Made by a program: the position numbers and the translations under genes | The notes under the pieces: generated by a model | Database searches by the model: none | What the model saw: the letters and a program-made list of their open reading frames with translations, nothing else | What the model was told of the DNA's origin: nothing | Origin: Endothia cerciana | Lineage: Eukaryota > Ascomycota > Sordariomycetes > Diaporthales > Cryphonectriaceae | Length of the DNA: 64,000 nucleotides | Assembly (NCBI GenBank): GCA_026119935.1 | Contig: JALRMH010000021.1 | Span: 62,001 to 126,000 of the forward strand | Reading direction: 5' to 3' | Shown: piece after piece, positions 1 to 9,892 of the stretch | Layout: each line of letters starts with the position of its first letter | How positions within the stretch are numbered: the stretch's first letter is position 1

Positions 1-1679
1 GAGCTTCGAGTAAAGTGCTACTCGCCAGCACATCCTGGCCCGGCAACACCATCCCTTGCCAGGCCACATCACATGTGGACTCTCAAAGGATGTGATTATG
101 GTTCGATGCGCTTGAGAGTTGCTTCTGTTCCTAAGGAGATCTCGAAGTGACTGAAAAGACGTCACGTCAAAAGGCCGGGTTGTCGGGGTTTGAGTTTGGC
201 CGCCTGAGGGGTATTGCGCGGCTGCCATGTTATGTCCCTCCTTACCTACGGAGTACCAGAGGTGTATCTTGACATCAGTTGGTGTGCATGGGGTCTCCAA
301 GAGGCGAGTCGAGCTTCAACTCGGAACGCCGCCACTGCTATTTTCAGCGCCCGCCTCAACAGATGCCCAGAAACCTTGAGCTTTGGAGAGCTTCTGCAGG
401 TCCTTGGGCACCTCTCCGGACTGCAAAGTTGCATGCAGCAGTGACGGCGACATCGTATGCGAAGGGTTAAGAGATCAACACGCAAAACAGTCAACCCGCC
501 CTGGCCGATCAACAAGTGATGCGTGATGCGTGGAATTACCTATTCACCTGCCGTTCTCGAGGAGCTCGAGGAGCTCGAGGGAGCTCCCCTACAGGCATGC
601 ATGGTGATGACACTTCGAAACAGCCAGCCGACGGTTCGAGCCTTTTTCAGTGGTCCGTCATAAATGACAGGCTGGGAGTGGCGTCCCTGCAGCCGCCTTC
701 TCGCCTGCAGAGCCGGCCTCGACTTGCGGAGGTCAAGTGGTTAGCGCCCTCCTCGTGTGCACGATGCGCCAAGGCGATCTTGATGAGCACGCCCCTCGAG
801 CCATGGTGATAGTCGTCATCTGTCCTGCCCTTTCCGGCCCCAGCGCTCTTATCCCGCCGCGGTCCGCAGATCTATACACCTTGCAGAGAGAGACTCGTAG
901 CCCCCTTCGATATGAACTCCCATTCACAGATGGAACTAGTTCCGCACCACCCTCAGTTTACCAGGAGGTATGTTACGCCGCATGTGTGCCCATGGGCCAT
1001 AGTGGCGGTCCTCACTGGTCACGTTCAGCCGGATCGGGCGAAGTGCATAGACGCACTTCAGCAGCGCCTATAGTCATCTGCTACTGGCGCCGCGCATCGC
1101 GTGGAGCATCGTGTCATCTTCTTCGTCGGCATGCGGGTGGCGTACAGGCGATCGATGTCCGTCGTTCTCTTCCGACGATGAACACGTGCTAGGTGATGTC
1201 AGGTCCGTCGCCTAGGGGCGTTCACAAGATTGCCTGATTCGACAGCGTTTGGGGCAAAGGTCTCGCGAGATCTAGGCCCCCGGAATAGACGCCGAGTAGC
1301 CCGTCACGGCCGTCGATGTCTTCGCGGTGTCTCTTCAGGCGCTCATGTTTGATCTGACGCCCTCACCGAGCTTGATATTAGCGGGTACTCCGTCCGCCAT
1401 ATTGCCTCAACATATTTTCTTAATATTCAGATGGAGCACGATGGGTTGGTACACCTGTCGGAAAAGAGGCAAGCCAACATTGACGACTTGCCGAGAACCA
1501 TTCTCAAGGGCACGCTGATTGTTGGGACAACCCGTGTTCCTACAAGATAAGCCCGCGGCCTAGGAGGACTGTTACAAAGGACGGCTGCCGTGAGAGAAGC
1601 ACGATGGCCCTTCAGTTGCAGTGACTCATCTTCTGTGAACGGGCTATCACGCATCGACTTGACCTCCAGTGAAACCAAA
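1..1679. other. Leading stretch without a supportable gene
   Basis: Only short, overlapping open frames with no recognisable domain are visible on either strand. The one structured element is a small 9-bp tandem repeat near 556-588. Nothing here can be assigned a function. Confidence 0.6.
556..588. repeat. Short tandem repeat, GGAGCTCGA unit, about 3.5 copies
   Basis: The 9-base unit GGAGCTCGA is repeated head to tail; each unit contains a SacI-type palindrome GAGCTC. It lies outside any gene model. Confidence 0.7.
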
Positions 1680-2382
1680 TTCCTCTCCCACACCCGCCAG
1701 CCCCTCTCGTACCTCCACAGCCCGAGCCCCCCAGCCGTCCCGATGTCGTCCCTCTACCCGCTCTTCACCTCCTCCAGCGCCCGTTCAACCTCAACTTCAT
1801 CATCGACCTTGTTCATGATCGTATAGTGGGCCCTCCACCCCCTAGCATCCTGCTCACTCAGCCAGCCCTCCCGCTTCCAACCTTCCTGCAGCACCCGGTG
1901 GACATCTCCCGCCCGCCCGCCTCCTTCGTCCCTCACAAGAGAGATCGCGATGCCCTTCTTCAGACGGAAGGGCCTGGTGGCGCGGACTCTGAAGGGGGCT
2001 GTCTGGGCGGCCGTGCGCTGCAACGTGGGAACGACGGAAGGGCCCAGTCTGTGAGCCGGCTGGGCATGGAAGAGCGTAAGGTGGGCGCTGAGCCTGTTGG
2101 GCCGTGGCGGGAAGTACCTCCTGCGGAGGGAGGTCATCCGCGCGTGGTGGGCCTGGTCCATGAGCAGGGTGAGGACATACACGTATTCACTGGCGGGCGA
2201 TGCGCGCGGGCGGTGGTGCGGCGAGGGAGGACGTCCTGTGCGGGCCCCCCGGGTGTCTTCGTCTCTTCCTGATCTTGAGTGTTGTGAGGTGGTTGGGCGC
2301 TGCTGGTCTGAGGCTGGGCAGAAGAGTGCCGCGCGGTTACGGCTGCCCAGGTCGGAGCTGCCAGTCTGGTCGTGCCCTCCAT
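1680..2382 (-). pseudogene. Decayed 2H phosphoesterase (2'-5' RNA ligase superfamily) gene
   Basis: Frame 1754-2182 reads as a fungal 2'-5' RNA ligase-like protein. It keeps both catalytic H-x-T motifs of the 2H fold: AHLTLFHA near the N-terminal third and AHYTIMNKVDD near the C-terminus, each in its expected context. Intact members of the family cyclise, ligate or hydrolyse 2',3'-cyclic or 2'-5' phosphate ends. Two lesions are visible. The likely start (ATG at 2382) lies in another frame, so one base appears missing between about 2200 and 2330; a G6 run (2245-2250, coding strand) is a candidate. A TAG at 1754-1756 then interrupts the frame, yet conserved-looking C-terminal sequence (GLGLWRYERGW) continues in frame after it. 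The TAG sits where an aromatic residue is expected, so TGG to TAG is plausible. Sequencing error at the first lesion cannot be excluded. Confidence 0.6.
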
Positions 2383-2849
2383 CAGTATCGGGTGCGAGCG
2401 CGAAGCCGCCGCGAGTTTACGGTGAAGACGGCTCATGAGATCACAGCGGGGCATATACCACTTGGGGCTTTCCAACTGCGACACAAAAGGAAATCGTTAT
2501 TTTTCTATGAACTGAGTGGTGACGTGTGTGGCCGCCAGGTACAGCCGCGCTCTCGGGGAGTCCTTAGCGCAGCATGTCTCCAGCGGTGTGCCCTGACAGA
2601 TTGGCATGAAGCCCCTTCTGTATCTCTGTGGCCAGTTACCAAAATCACAGAAGGCGGACAATACATGATACTCCTACCAATTCTCGCACTGGCTTGGTCG
2701 TCTATCCATTCTGCCGTCGGCGGTGTCTCCTGCGTGCACCTCCTGACAGTCCCCCCGCCATTGCAAGCGATGGCGGGAACGGGTTCCCGACCTCTTGGAG
2801 CTTCTGCTCGAGTTCCACTCAGAGCGAGGGCTCGGGGCGTGCGGAGGCC
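2383..2849. other. Intergenic segment
   Basis: Spacer between the 5' end of the decayed 2H gene and the 3' end of the secreted repeat protein. I see no gene or repeat in it. Confidence 0.5.
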
Positions 2850-4421
2850 TTAGATCTCACCGGTGATTGGCGCCTTGGGGCATCTCCTGACGACCATATC
2901 CCCCCGGCGGTCGAGTATGGGGCAGTCCTTGTCCTCCTCTGTGGGGTTCACCCATTCCGGCGATATCGGTGACCTGGCGCTCATCTGCTGAGTCTTGGCG
3001 GGGTGCTTGGCCATTGCCTTTCCGTTCGGCTTCTTGCCCTCGTGGTGACCTCTCTTGCTCGAGGCCGTGGACGTGGTCTCGTCATCAGAGTTGAGGAGAG
3101 GCTCCTCGTTGGGAAATACTACGGGGCCGTGTCCCAGGGCGCATCGCTTGGGGAGCTCCTCGCCTCTGCGGAGGAACCCGTGGCAGTCGCTGAAGATCGA
3201 CGATAGGCCAGAGGTTGTGTTCCTCTTGCTCGAGGCCGTGGACGTGGCCCTCTCTCCAAGATATTTTTCGATGTTAGGGTCTTCTCCAGGGAGGGTTTCA
3301 GGGAGGTTTTCTCCGAGGCATCGCTTGGGGAGCTCGTCGCCTCTACGGGCGATCTGGTAACACTCGAAGTTTGACGATAAGCCCGAGGTTATGCTCCTCT
3401 TGCTCGAGGCTGTAGGTGTGGCCTCGCCACCAACACCGGGGTAGATCTCAGGGCCGAGTCCGAGGAAGCACCGCTTAGGGAGCTCGCCACCTCTGCGGAG
3501 GATATTGTTACACTCGCTGAAGATCGACGATAGGCCCGAGGTTGTGCTCCTCTTGCTCGAGGCCGTGGATGTGGTCTTGTCATCGAGGCTGAAGTGAGGC
3601 CCGTTGGGAACTTCTACCGGGCCGTGTCCGAGGAAGCACCGCTTAGGGAGCTCGCCACCTCTGCGGAGGATATTGTTACACTCGCTGAAGATCGACGATA
3701 TACCCGAGGACCGGGCGATCTTGTCAGTCGTGCCAGAGCCTATGGGCTTAGTGACCACCCCTCCTGAGACGGGAGAGATGTGCACTCCAGGGAGGAGGTT
3801 GAGGTCCCTGGCAATGGCCATCGACGATTCGCAGAGCATCTTTGAGGTACCAGCCGGGCACGAAGTATCCGGTATCGCACACTCGCCGAATAATGTTTCG
3901 TCGGTGTCAGCCCTGCGGTACACGCACCTCTTCGCCGCACCCGGGGCAAGATCCCTCTTCTCGGTACAGATTCCGAACTTGCTGCAGGTGTTGTCAATCT
4001 CTGACGGACACTCGGAGTGGAACTCTGTGCCGTTCTCTCTCTTGAAGACGCAGCGCTTGACATTTTCCTGCTCACACGTGTCGTCCTGACAAGGTGAGAG
4101 TTCCGGACAGACTATGGAGTAATCGAGACCATCCTCTCTCCGGACGACGCAGCGCTTGGATGCGGACGCCTCGGACGTCGTCTTGTCATCATCCAGCAGA
4201 GGCGAGATAGGGAAGTTCTCCTTGGGCAAGGTCTCATCGGGACAGCCTCGCATCTTGAGGCCTCTTCGGGCGATCATGGGACAAGCCAGGAGGGGGTTGT
4301 GGGTCAGGTTGAGGCCCTTGAGAAGGTTGTTGATCTCAAGATCCGACGCAGTGGACGAAGGTGCTGCCAAGCAGCTCTGGAGCTGCAGCAGGGCAACGCT
4401 GGCCACGGCCTGGAAACGCAT
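2850..4421 (-). CDS. Secreted Kex2-type tandem-repeat protein of unknown function
   Basis: Single-exon 523-residue protein. Residues 1-19 form a signal peptide ending in LAA. Three zones follow. Residues 90-198 hold three Cys-rich units, each opening KRCV(V/F/Y)(R/K)R. Residues 238-457 hold four units of about 51-58 residues: a TSGLSSxF lead, the motif C-x4-RRG-x4-KRC, an acidic or proline-rich tail, and a closing SSKR dibasic site. The C-x4-RRG core also occurs singly at 47-60 and 500-514, giving six copies. Paired Cys with x13 spacing and regular KR/RR sites are what is expected of a Kex2-processed repeat protein (KEP) releasing several related peptides, as in fungal RiPP precursors or pheromone-like peptides. 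No UstYa-type (DUF3328) or other RiPP enzyme gene is next to it, so peptide maturation beyond Kex2 is unsupported. I do not recognise a named family. A small secreted effector or cell-wall protein is the alternative. Confidence 0.85.
   Translation of the reverse strand: MRFQAVASVALLQLQSCLAAPSSTASDLEINNLLKGLNLTHNPLLACPMIARRGLKMRGCPDETLPKENFPISPLLDDDKTTSEASASKRCVVRREDGLDYSIVCPELSPCQDDTCEQENVKRCVFKRENGTEFHSECPSEIDNTCSKFGICTEKRDLAPGAAKRCVYRRADTDETLFGECAIPDTSCPAGTSKMLCESSMAIARDLNLLPGVHISPVSGGVVTKPIGSGTTDKIARSSGISSIFSECNNILRRGGELPKRCFLGHGPVEVPNGPHFSLDDKTTSTASSKRSTTSGLSSIFSECNNILRRGGELPKRCFLGLGPEIYPGVGGEATPTASSKRSITSGLSSNFECYQIARRGDELPKRCLGENLPETLPGEDPNIEKYLGERATSTASSKRNTTSGLSSIFSDCHGFLRRGEELPKRCALGHGPVVFPNEEPLLNSDDETTSTASSKRGHHEGKKPNGKAMAKHPAKTQQMSARSPISPEWVNPTEEDKDCPILDRRGDMVVRRCPKAPITGEI
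3051..3710 (-). repeat. Four in-frame coding repeats of the secreted protein
   Basis: Encodes residues 238-457. Two units share a 75-bp stretch that is identical base for base (3458-3532 and 3626-3700), which points to recent duplication or gene conversion inside the gene. The other two units are diverged in sequence and in linker length but keep the Cys and dibasic positions. Confidence 0.85.
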
Positions 4422-7106
4422 GTTGGGCGGTGGAGGCGCGAGAAAGCTGGAAGGGTGTGTGTGTGTGTGTAGGTGACGCTGGCCGGCAGTATCACAAACG
4501 AATGACGGTGGTTGGAGGGAGAAAAATTCGAAGCCTGCTTCCGACGAATTAAGGTTGGGCTGCTACCAGAGCAGCTAGAGATGGAATGACTTGGACGAGC
4601 GAGTGCTGGTTGAGAGAGAGTAATTCTAACCCTTGGACAGCCGGGCCAAGAACATTATATAGAAGTGCTGGCCGTCTGTCGAGGCTCATAAGCCCCAGCC
4701 TCGAGCCTGATTTGCCATTTGTAATATCACCAGGCCTCTCACCTGGGTCTTCATTAACCTGTTTACCGAGACGTCAGCATCTCGCGACGCATGAAGAAGC
4801 TGAGTCGTTTTAGAGAGCTTATGAGTGGCCGTCACGTGTGGCCGCGGCAATCGTAGAATCCCCTTCCACTCTCGTGAGATGGCGTAGACGAGACCGGAAG
4901 CCAGTCGTGCTGCGCAACCGCATCTGGTCGACCCGCCCGAGAAGGTGTGTGGTGAGACGCCTTACATCCCTTTTCTCTTGACTTTGTTGTTCCACATGCA
5001 TTTTCCCTCGCAGTTGAGTCCGATCCATTGGCGCCTTCTCGAGAGCCCGTGATGGTGGGCCTGCACCTCTGCGTGTGTACGGTGATGTCAGCGTGGACAG
5101 GATGGGCGTCAGCTTATTTTCCCTCGAACTCGACTGCCGATCATGTCAATATCCAGTCCATACCTAGGCCGTAACGTCTGCCTTCTGATACGGACAAGTG
5201 GTCTGGCCGACCGCACGACGCTGAATAATGAGCGTCTCTATCTCCTTCGTGCCCGAATATGGTAATTACGAGCTGCTCGGTTGGTCACTTAGAGCTGTAT
5301 CCATCCCGGCTCCGTCAGCAGGCCGGGAGAGGTTAGGGTGTGAAGCCTGGCTGAAGGCCGCAGGGTCGGGCCCGGACGGGCCGCCTCGTGTAAAGCAAAC
5401 AAGCCCGCAGCGACGCAGGATATTGGTGCTCTTAAAATAAGTCCAGGCGGCCCGTGTCTGTGCTGTGTGGCTGATCTGTTTCCAGTCTGGCTTCCGGCCT
5501 CGCTCTAGGCTGCGTTCGAATGCTCGGACTCAACTCTTCAATCCATGGCCGCATGAGGAGGTACGCGTTGAATCGCGTAGGGTGCTTGAACCTGATCTAC
5601 TTGGAATCATTGGCTTAGCCACGCTCAGTAGAAGCGAGAGGCTTTGGGAAGATCGGCGTAGCCAATGAGCAGCAAAGCCGCTGCCTGCACTCATTGGCAA
5701 TTCCAATGCACCTACGGCATTCACTGACATGCGCCGTCGTGACGACACTTGTATTGCCCGCTGTCCACTCTTCAGCGATAGTCGCTCAGACTGCCCTGCA
5801 TATTCGAACACAGCGGGAGTCTATAGCGCCTTCTCCTTCCCTGACTTTGTCGGAATGCCGTGGTTATCGCCACCATCGACCGAGTCTATGAATTTATCCA
5901 AACCCATTTAGAGGGGTACATGTTGGGTGCTGCTCGTAGGAGGAAGAAGTGCCCAAGCTATAGATCGCGTGCGGCCGCAAAGCACTTGAGAGCCGCGCCC
6001 AGAAGTTGTTGCACATGCTTCAGGCAATTCACTTCACTCGAACCTTGTACGCCTTGGCCTTCTAATACACAATAGTATCCAGAATAGAAGCCTGGCGCCT
6101 GAAGTCGATGACCTAGATAACGTTGCATGTCGGGCCGGGCCCGCGGGAGCATGAGCACAGACATGTATAGTTAAGGTCCAGCCTGAGGTCCTCCATGTCT
6201 CAATCGCTCGCTAGACAGCGACAGTACAACAGTCGAGGCCGGAGGCAAGTGGTGACGCTGCCAGGCCTGATGTCCACGTTCGCAACTGCATGCACTTTCA
6301 GCTGTATCCAAGTGGCTGTGTCTGTAGTCAGTCTGCCGACCGGCTTATTGAACTTGCCTTTGAAATGTAGCGCAACGGCGCGAAACCCACATGTGGATAG
6401 ACTCTTGATGCAAACTCTTAAATTTGTAGGTGCTCATGTTCTTGTCATCCCCGGGTATCTCAGGTTTCCGGGATTACTTGGACATACTATTCGGGTTGGG
6501 ACTGGCGATCAGTCTGTGTTTGCATACTCGCATACCTCCACCAACACCACTCAGCCTTCCTCCCCACTCCTGCGAAAAGCCAGACTCGGGTCCGCAGACA
6601 CGGAGCTCGAATCGTGTGAGTTCTGCAGGTCGTCCTCGTCTCGTGTGAGCGGTCGTAACAGAGATGGGCCGGCTCAGACTTGGCTGACCATGAGGGCGAT
6701 GCTATCCTCAAGAGGTATTCCTTCTAGACTTCGACCGGGCCCGGTACCTGCGACAAGGCACATCATCCAGCTCATCAAAGGACCCAAAACACCCGCTCAA
6801 GCCACGTGAGCTAGATTAGCCAGGATCTACACTCGTGACCTGATCAATTTTAGCCGTGCTTCGTTCATTGCATAGCGGTTTCGTCATTTTGTCCTTAGCA
6901 CAGCTCACTGAGGGCACGATCCGCCCAGGGAAAAGGCAGCACGCGCAGTCTGTAGTCAGTCCGCTCGAGACCGAACCCCACACAGCACGAGGGTTCACTG
7001 CAATGCTAAAAAGCTCTCCATCACCTCTTGTGACCCAACCGGCCGAAGGACGAAAGGCTCTCGTGGCATAGCTCCACGGTCACCAGATAACTGTTCATCA
7101 GATACC
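4422..7106. other. Gene-free intergenic stretch
   Basis: Apart from the candidate TATA box and a short GT repeat near the 5' end of the secreted gene, I find no domain, RNA gene or long repeat. The longest open frame (6195-6809, plus) has no recognisable features. Confidence 0.5.
4655..4661 (-). promoter_or_regulatory. Candidate TATA box of the secreted repeat gene
   Basis: TATATAA on the minus strand, about 235 bp upstream of the ATG at 4421. A (GT)n run lies between it and the start, near 4456-4470. Position and sequence fit a core promoter; there is no other support. Confidence 0.35.
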
Positions 7107-8367
7107 TCAACGACGTCCGAAACCAGGTGGTGCCTGTCCAGGAGGCGCGCCGCCGAATCCGGCAGGTGGTGGCATGAAACCAGGCGGAGGAGGAGGGGTA
7201 GTACCATTTGGCGAAACGGCCCCGAACCCAGGTGGAGGAGCCATGCCAAAGCCAGGTGGCGCCTGTCCCGGCGGAGCGCCGCGACCTAGACCTGGCCCGC
7301 CCGGGTGAAAGTTACTGACCGAGCCACTGAATCCCACACTCGGCGCTGGCGGCCGAGCCGGGAGCCCTGGCGCTGCAGGCGGAAGATTGCTGCCGCCGCG
7401 GCCAAAACCTGCGGGTGGCATTGGTGGTCCGCCATGCCCCGGATCGAATCGTGGAGGCATGCCAAGACCGCCTGCGCCGGCTGTTACCGGTACAATGGGT
7501 GGTGCAAAGCCGGCTGGGAGACCAACGGGTGGCATGCCCGTGGCAGGAGATGGGCCGGGCGGAGGAACGGCAGACATGTCGCCGGCATAGGGACCGACTG
7601 GGGTAGGAGGGGCTGCTCCGTTTGTTGCTGATGCTGCTGAGGTAGGCGCGGACATGAGGAAGGCGGGCGGCAGTGGTTGTTGCTCCGGCATAACGTTGTG
7701 CTTCTTCCCCTCCGCAGCCAGCTTTCTCTCCGCCTCGTCACCATGCCTCTCGCCCTTGCCGTCCTTCTTGTAGGCATACTCGACAGTGATCTGCTTGCTC
7801 AGGAGATACTGTCCATTCATCATCTCCCTCGCGGCATCAGAGGCCTCAAACGAGTCGTACGACACGAAACCGTACCCCTTAGAGACGTTGTTCTGGTCAC
7901 GAATGACGGTCGGAGGCGACACCAAAGTCCCGAACTGCGAAAAGGTATCAAACAAGATCTTCTCGTCCACCTGCTGGTCCAAGTTGTTGACAAATAGCTC
8001 GGCTCCGATATCCGTGGGTTTCTGCTTGTCTGCGCTGGCCTTGTTGACGCGGATCGGCTTCTGATGCAGGCGAATGCCGTTCAGAACCTTGGAGGCATAG
8101 TCCGCGCTCTCGGAGGTGTCGAACTCGATGAAGCCATAACCCTGGTGTGTCCGCGACACACGATCCATTGGCATGTGGACATTGTACACGGGGCCCATCT
8201 GGGTCATGAGCTCCCAGAGGTTGGCCTCGCTGACGCGCTCGTCGAGATTGCCGACGTAGACGGTCGCGTCCTTGTTCTGCTCCCTGTTTTGCGGCCTGTC
8301 AGGACCCGAGCTCATGAACGAGAACAAGACGAAAGGGCAAGGAAGATACTCACCAATGCTTGGCCAT
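7107..8367 (-). CDS. hsh49: Splicing factor 3B subunit 4 (SF3b49/Hsh49)
   Basis: U2 snRNP SF3b component that contacts pre-mRNA near the branch site; nuclear. Exons 8367-8354 and 8295-7107 (intron 8353-8296, 58 bp) encode 400 residues starting MAKHWPQNRE. Two RRMs are plain: RNP2 VYVGNL at 17-22 and RNP1 GYGFIEF at 57-63; RNP2 LFVNNL at 105-110 and RNP1 GYGFVSY at 145-151. Residues from about 200 on are Pro/Gly-rich with repeated PPGF-type units, as in SF3B4 orthologs. The 14-nt first exon was chosen because it joins in frame to give HW before the EQNK lead typical of the family, uses a GTGAGT donor, and replaces an implausible 5' extension of the second exon. It is divergent from TOM7, 404 bp apart. 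Confidence 0.92.
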
Positions 8368-8771
8368 GGCGACGACCGTAGTGTGTCAAAACAGAGCCTC
8401 TGTCGAGCCCGTTTGGTGTCTCCTGTCCGGAGCCCTTCAACAGTGCTGGCTGGGCCTGCAGCCTGCAAGCGCTAGAAATTCCTTGGGGTGAGGTCTGCAG
8501 GCTTAGTCAGACAGACAGGGGTGAGCTTGGCGGGTCCCTGCACGCCAAGTGGATCTCTAAATTCTTGGGGCTCGGGCTGGAAAGGAAAGCTTCCTCGCCA
8601 TTGAAATTCAATCGCAGGTCGTCGTCGCCTTCTGAGAACTCCATCAAAGCAGCACCGCCGTCAACTCTCCACCAAACCTTCACCAACAGCGACGACACAA
8701 CACCTTGTCCATCACAGCAGTTCCTTATCGATAATAATAACAAAACAGCTCATCAAGACCACGGAGTCAAG
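8368..8771. promoter_or_regulatory. Divergent promoter region of hsh49 and tom7
   Basis: 404 bp separate the two start codons. This single spacer must contain the promoters and 5' UTRs of both genes. No clear TATA box is visible in either direction. Confidence 0.6.
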
Positions 8772-9179
8772 ATGTTTGCCCTGTCCGAGGAGTCCAAGGT
8801 AGGTTGCGATGGAGATGACGACAGCAAGGGAAACTGATAGCTGACTGGACCCGCGATAGGAGCGTATTGGCAAGCTCATCGAGGTGGCACGAGTGGCCGT
8901 TCACTAGTATGTCATGAGAACGATCTTCAGTCTGGTTGCTTCAGTCCTGACATGAGCATGCAGTGGCTACCTGCCCATGATCCTCTACCTCGGTATGGTG
9001 ACCTCAGGACTTGCGCACTGATCGCAGGCGCATGCATGGACTCTAACATCGGAACCAGGCTACACCCGTAGTGAGCCTCGGCCTTCTCTGCACCGGTTTG
9101 AACCCCTTCACGTTGCACGTCTAGAAGCCTCGAACCATTGTCTGACACCTTCTTTAGTCTGCTGTCACCGCTCTCCTAG
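8772..9179 (+). CDS. tom7: Mitochondrial outer-membrane translocase subunit Tom7
   Basis: Small TOM-complex subunit that modulates assembly of the protein import pore. Five tiny exons, 8772-8798, 8860-8906, 8964-8992, 9059-9095 and 9158-9179, add up to 162 nt and 53 residues. Introns are 57-66 bp, all GT-AG. The product starts MFALSEESKERIGKL, continues with VAVHYGYLP and a hydrophobic MILYLGYTRS segment (single outer-membrane helix, about residues 20-40) and ends RLLSPLS; this SEESKERI / HYG / LYLGYTRS / LSPL order is the Tom7 signature. The exact frame across four junctions and the canonical C-terminus make the model strong although no exon exceeds 47 nt. Upstream it shares a promoter region with hsh49. 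Confidence 0.93.
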
Positions 9180-9892
9180 ATGTGAAGCAAGCCGCTGGAT
9201 GAAGACGAGACCGCGAGTCTTCTGCGACAACCGTCATCGCATTGAAGGGATGCGTGTGAGGGTACGCTGCGATAGGCACGTGGGCAGAAACCACAGCATC
9301 TCCACAGCAAGGGAAGGTGTTGGGGGAAGGGGAATCGACATGATTTGCAGCCTGGCCAATCTCTCCCCCTCAGCAGGAGAGGATGTGCCTGCTGATTGTA
9401 CATTATTCTGATGCGTGGGATATGGTCAGACAAACTTGGGGAAAATGCGATACCAATCTCCCAGCCGTGGCTCCGTCCACGTGCGCGCCTGGCCGGTCCT
9501 CTCGGCCTGGGCGACTAACCGTCATTGCGCACGGCCTGTCTATCTGTCTGCAAGTGGAAAACTACCACAGAAAGCCTGAGACAATGCGGGCCCGTTCTTT
9601 TTCAGGCGCATAGGGCTCTTGTGCTTGTCGCGTCCCCAGGCGCCAATTCCACGATCGTGCTGACCCCGGAGGACGTGGATATCTTAGTGGCTTATCGGCC
9701 GAAAATTTTCGATAAGCAACTCCATACGTCACGTCCGGTCTCTCACCTCCGATTCTTGCATCTCTTTCATCTGTTTCTCAGCCTCAGCCAGACCTGCTAC
9801 CCTCGAAATAAAGGCGCTTCTCCAGCCAGAATCGTCCCTCTGGGCATTTTCACGTTCGTTCATACGATGCGACTCTGATCAAGCTCGGCACC
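9180..9892. other. Intergenic segment between tom7 and the carrier gene
   Basis: Contains the tom7 3' UTR and the carrier promoter. No other gene is supported and no repeat is evident. Confidence 0.5.

Noticed and set aside
600..660. GGTTCGAGCC resembling a tRNA B box
   Set aside because: No A box or cloverleaf around it.
2850..4421. RiPP biosynthetic cluster around the secreted repeat gene
   Set aside because: Neighbouring genes are a decayed 2H gene and hsh49; no UstYa-like, methyltransferase or oxidase gene is present.
8296..8468. Extended N-terminus for hsh49 without splicing
   Set aside because: Adds residues unlike any SF3B4, while a GTGAGT donor and in-frame junction give the expected start.
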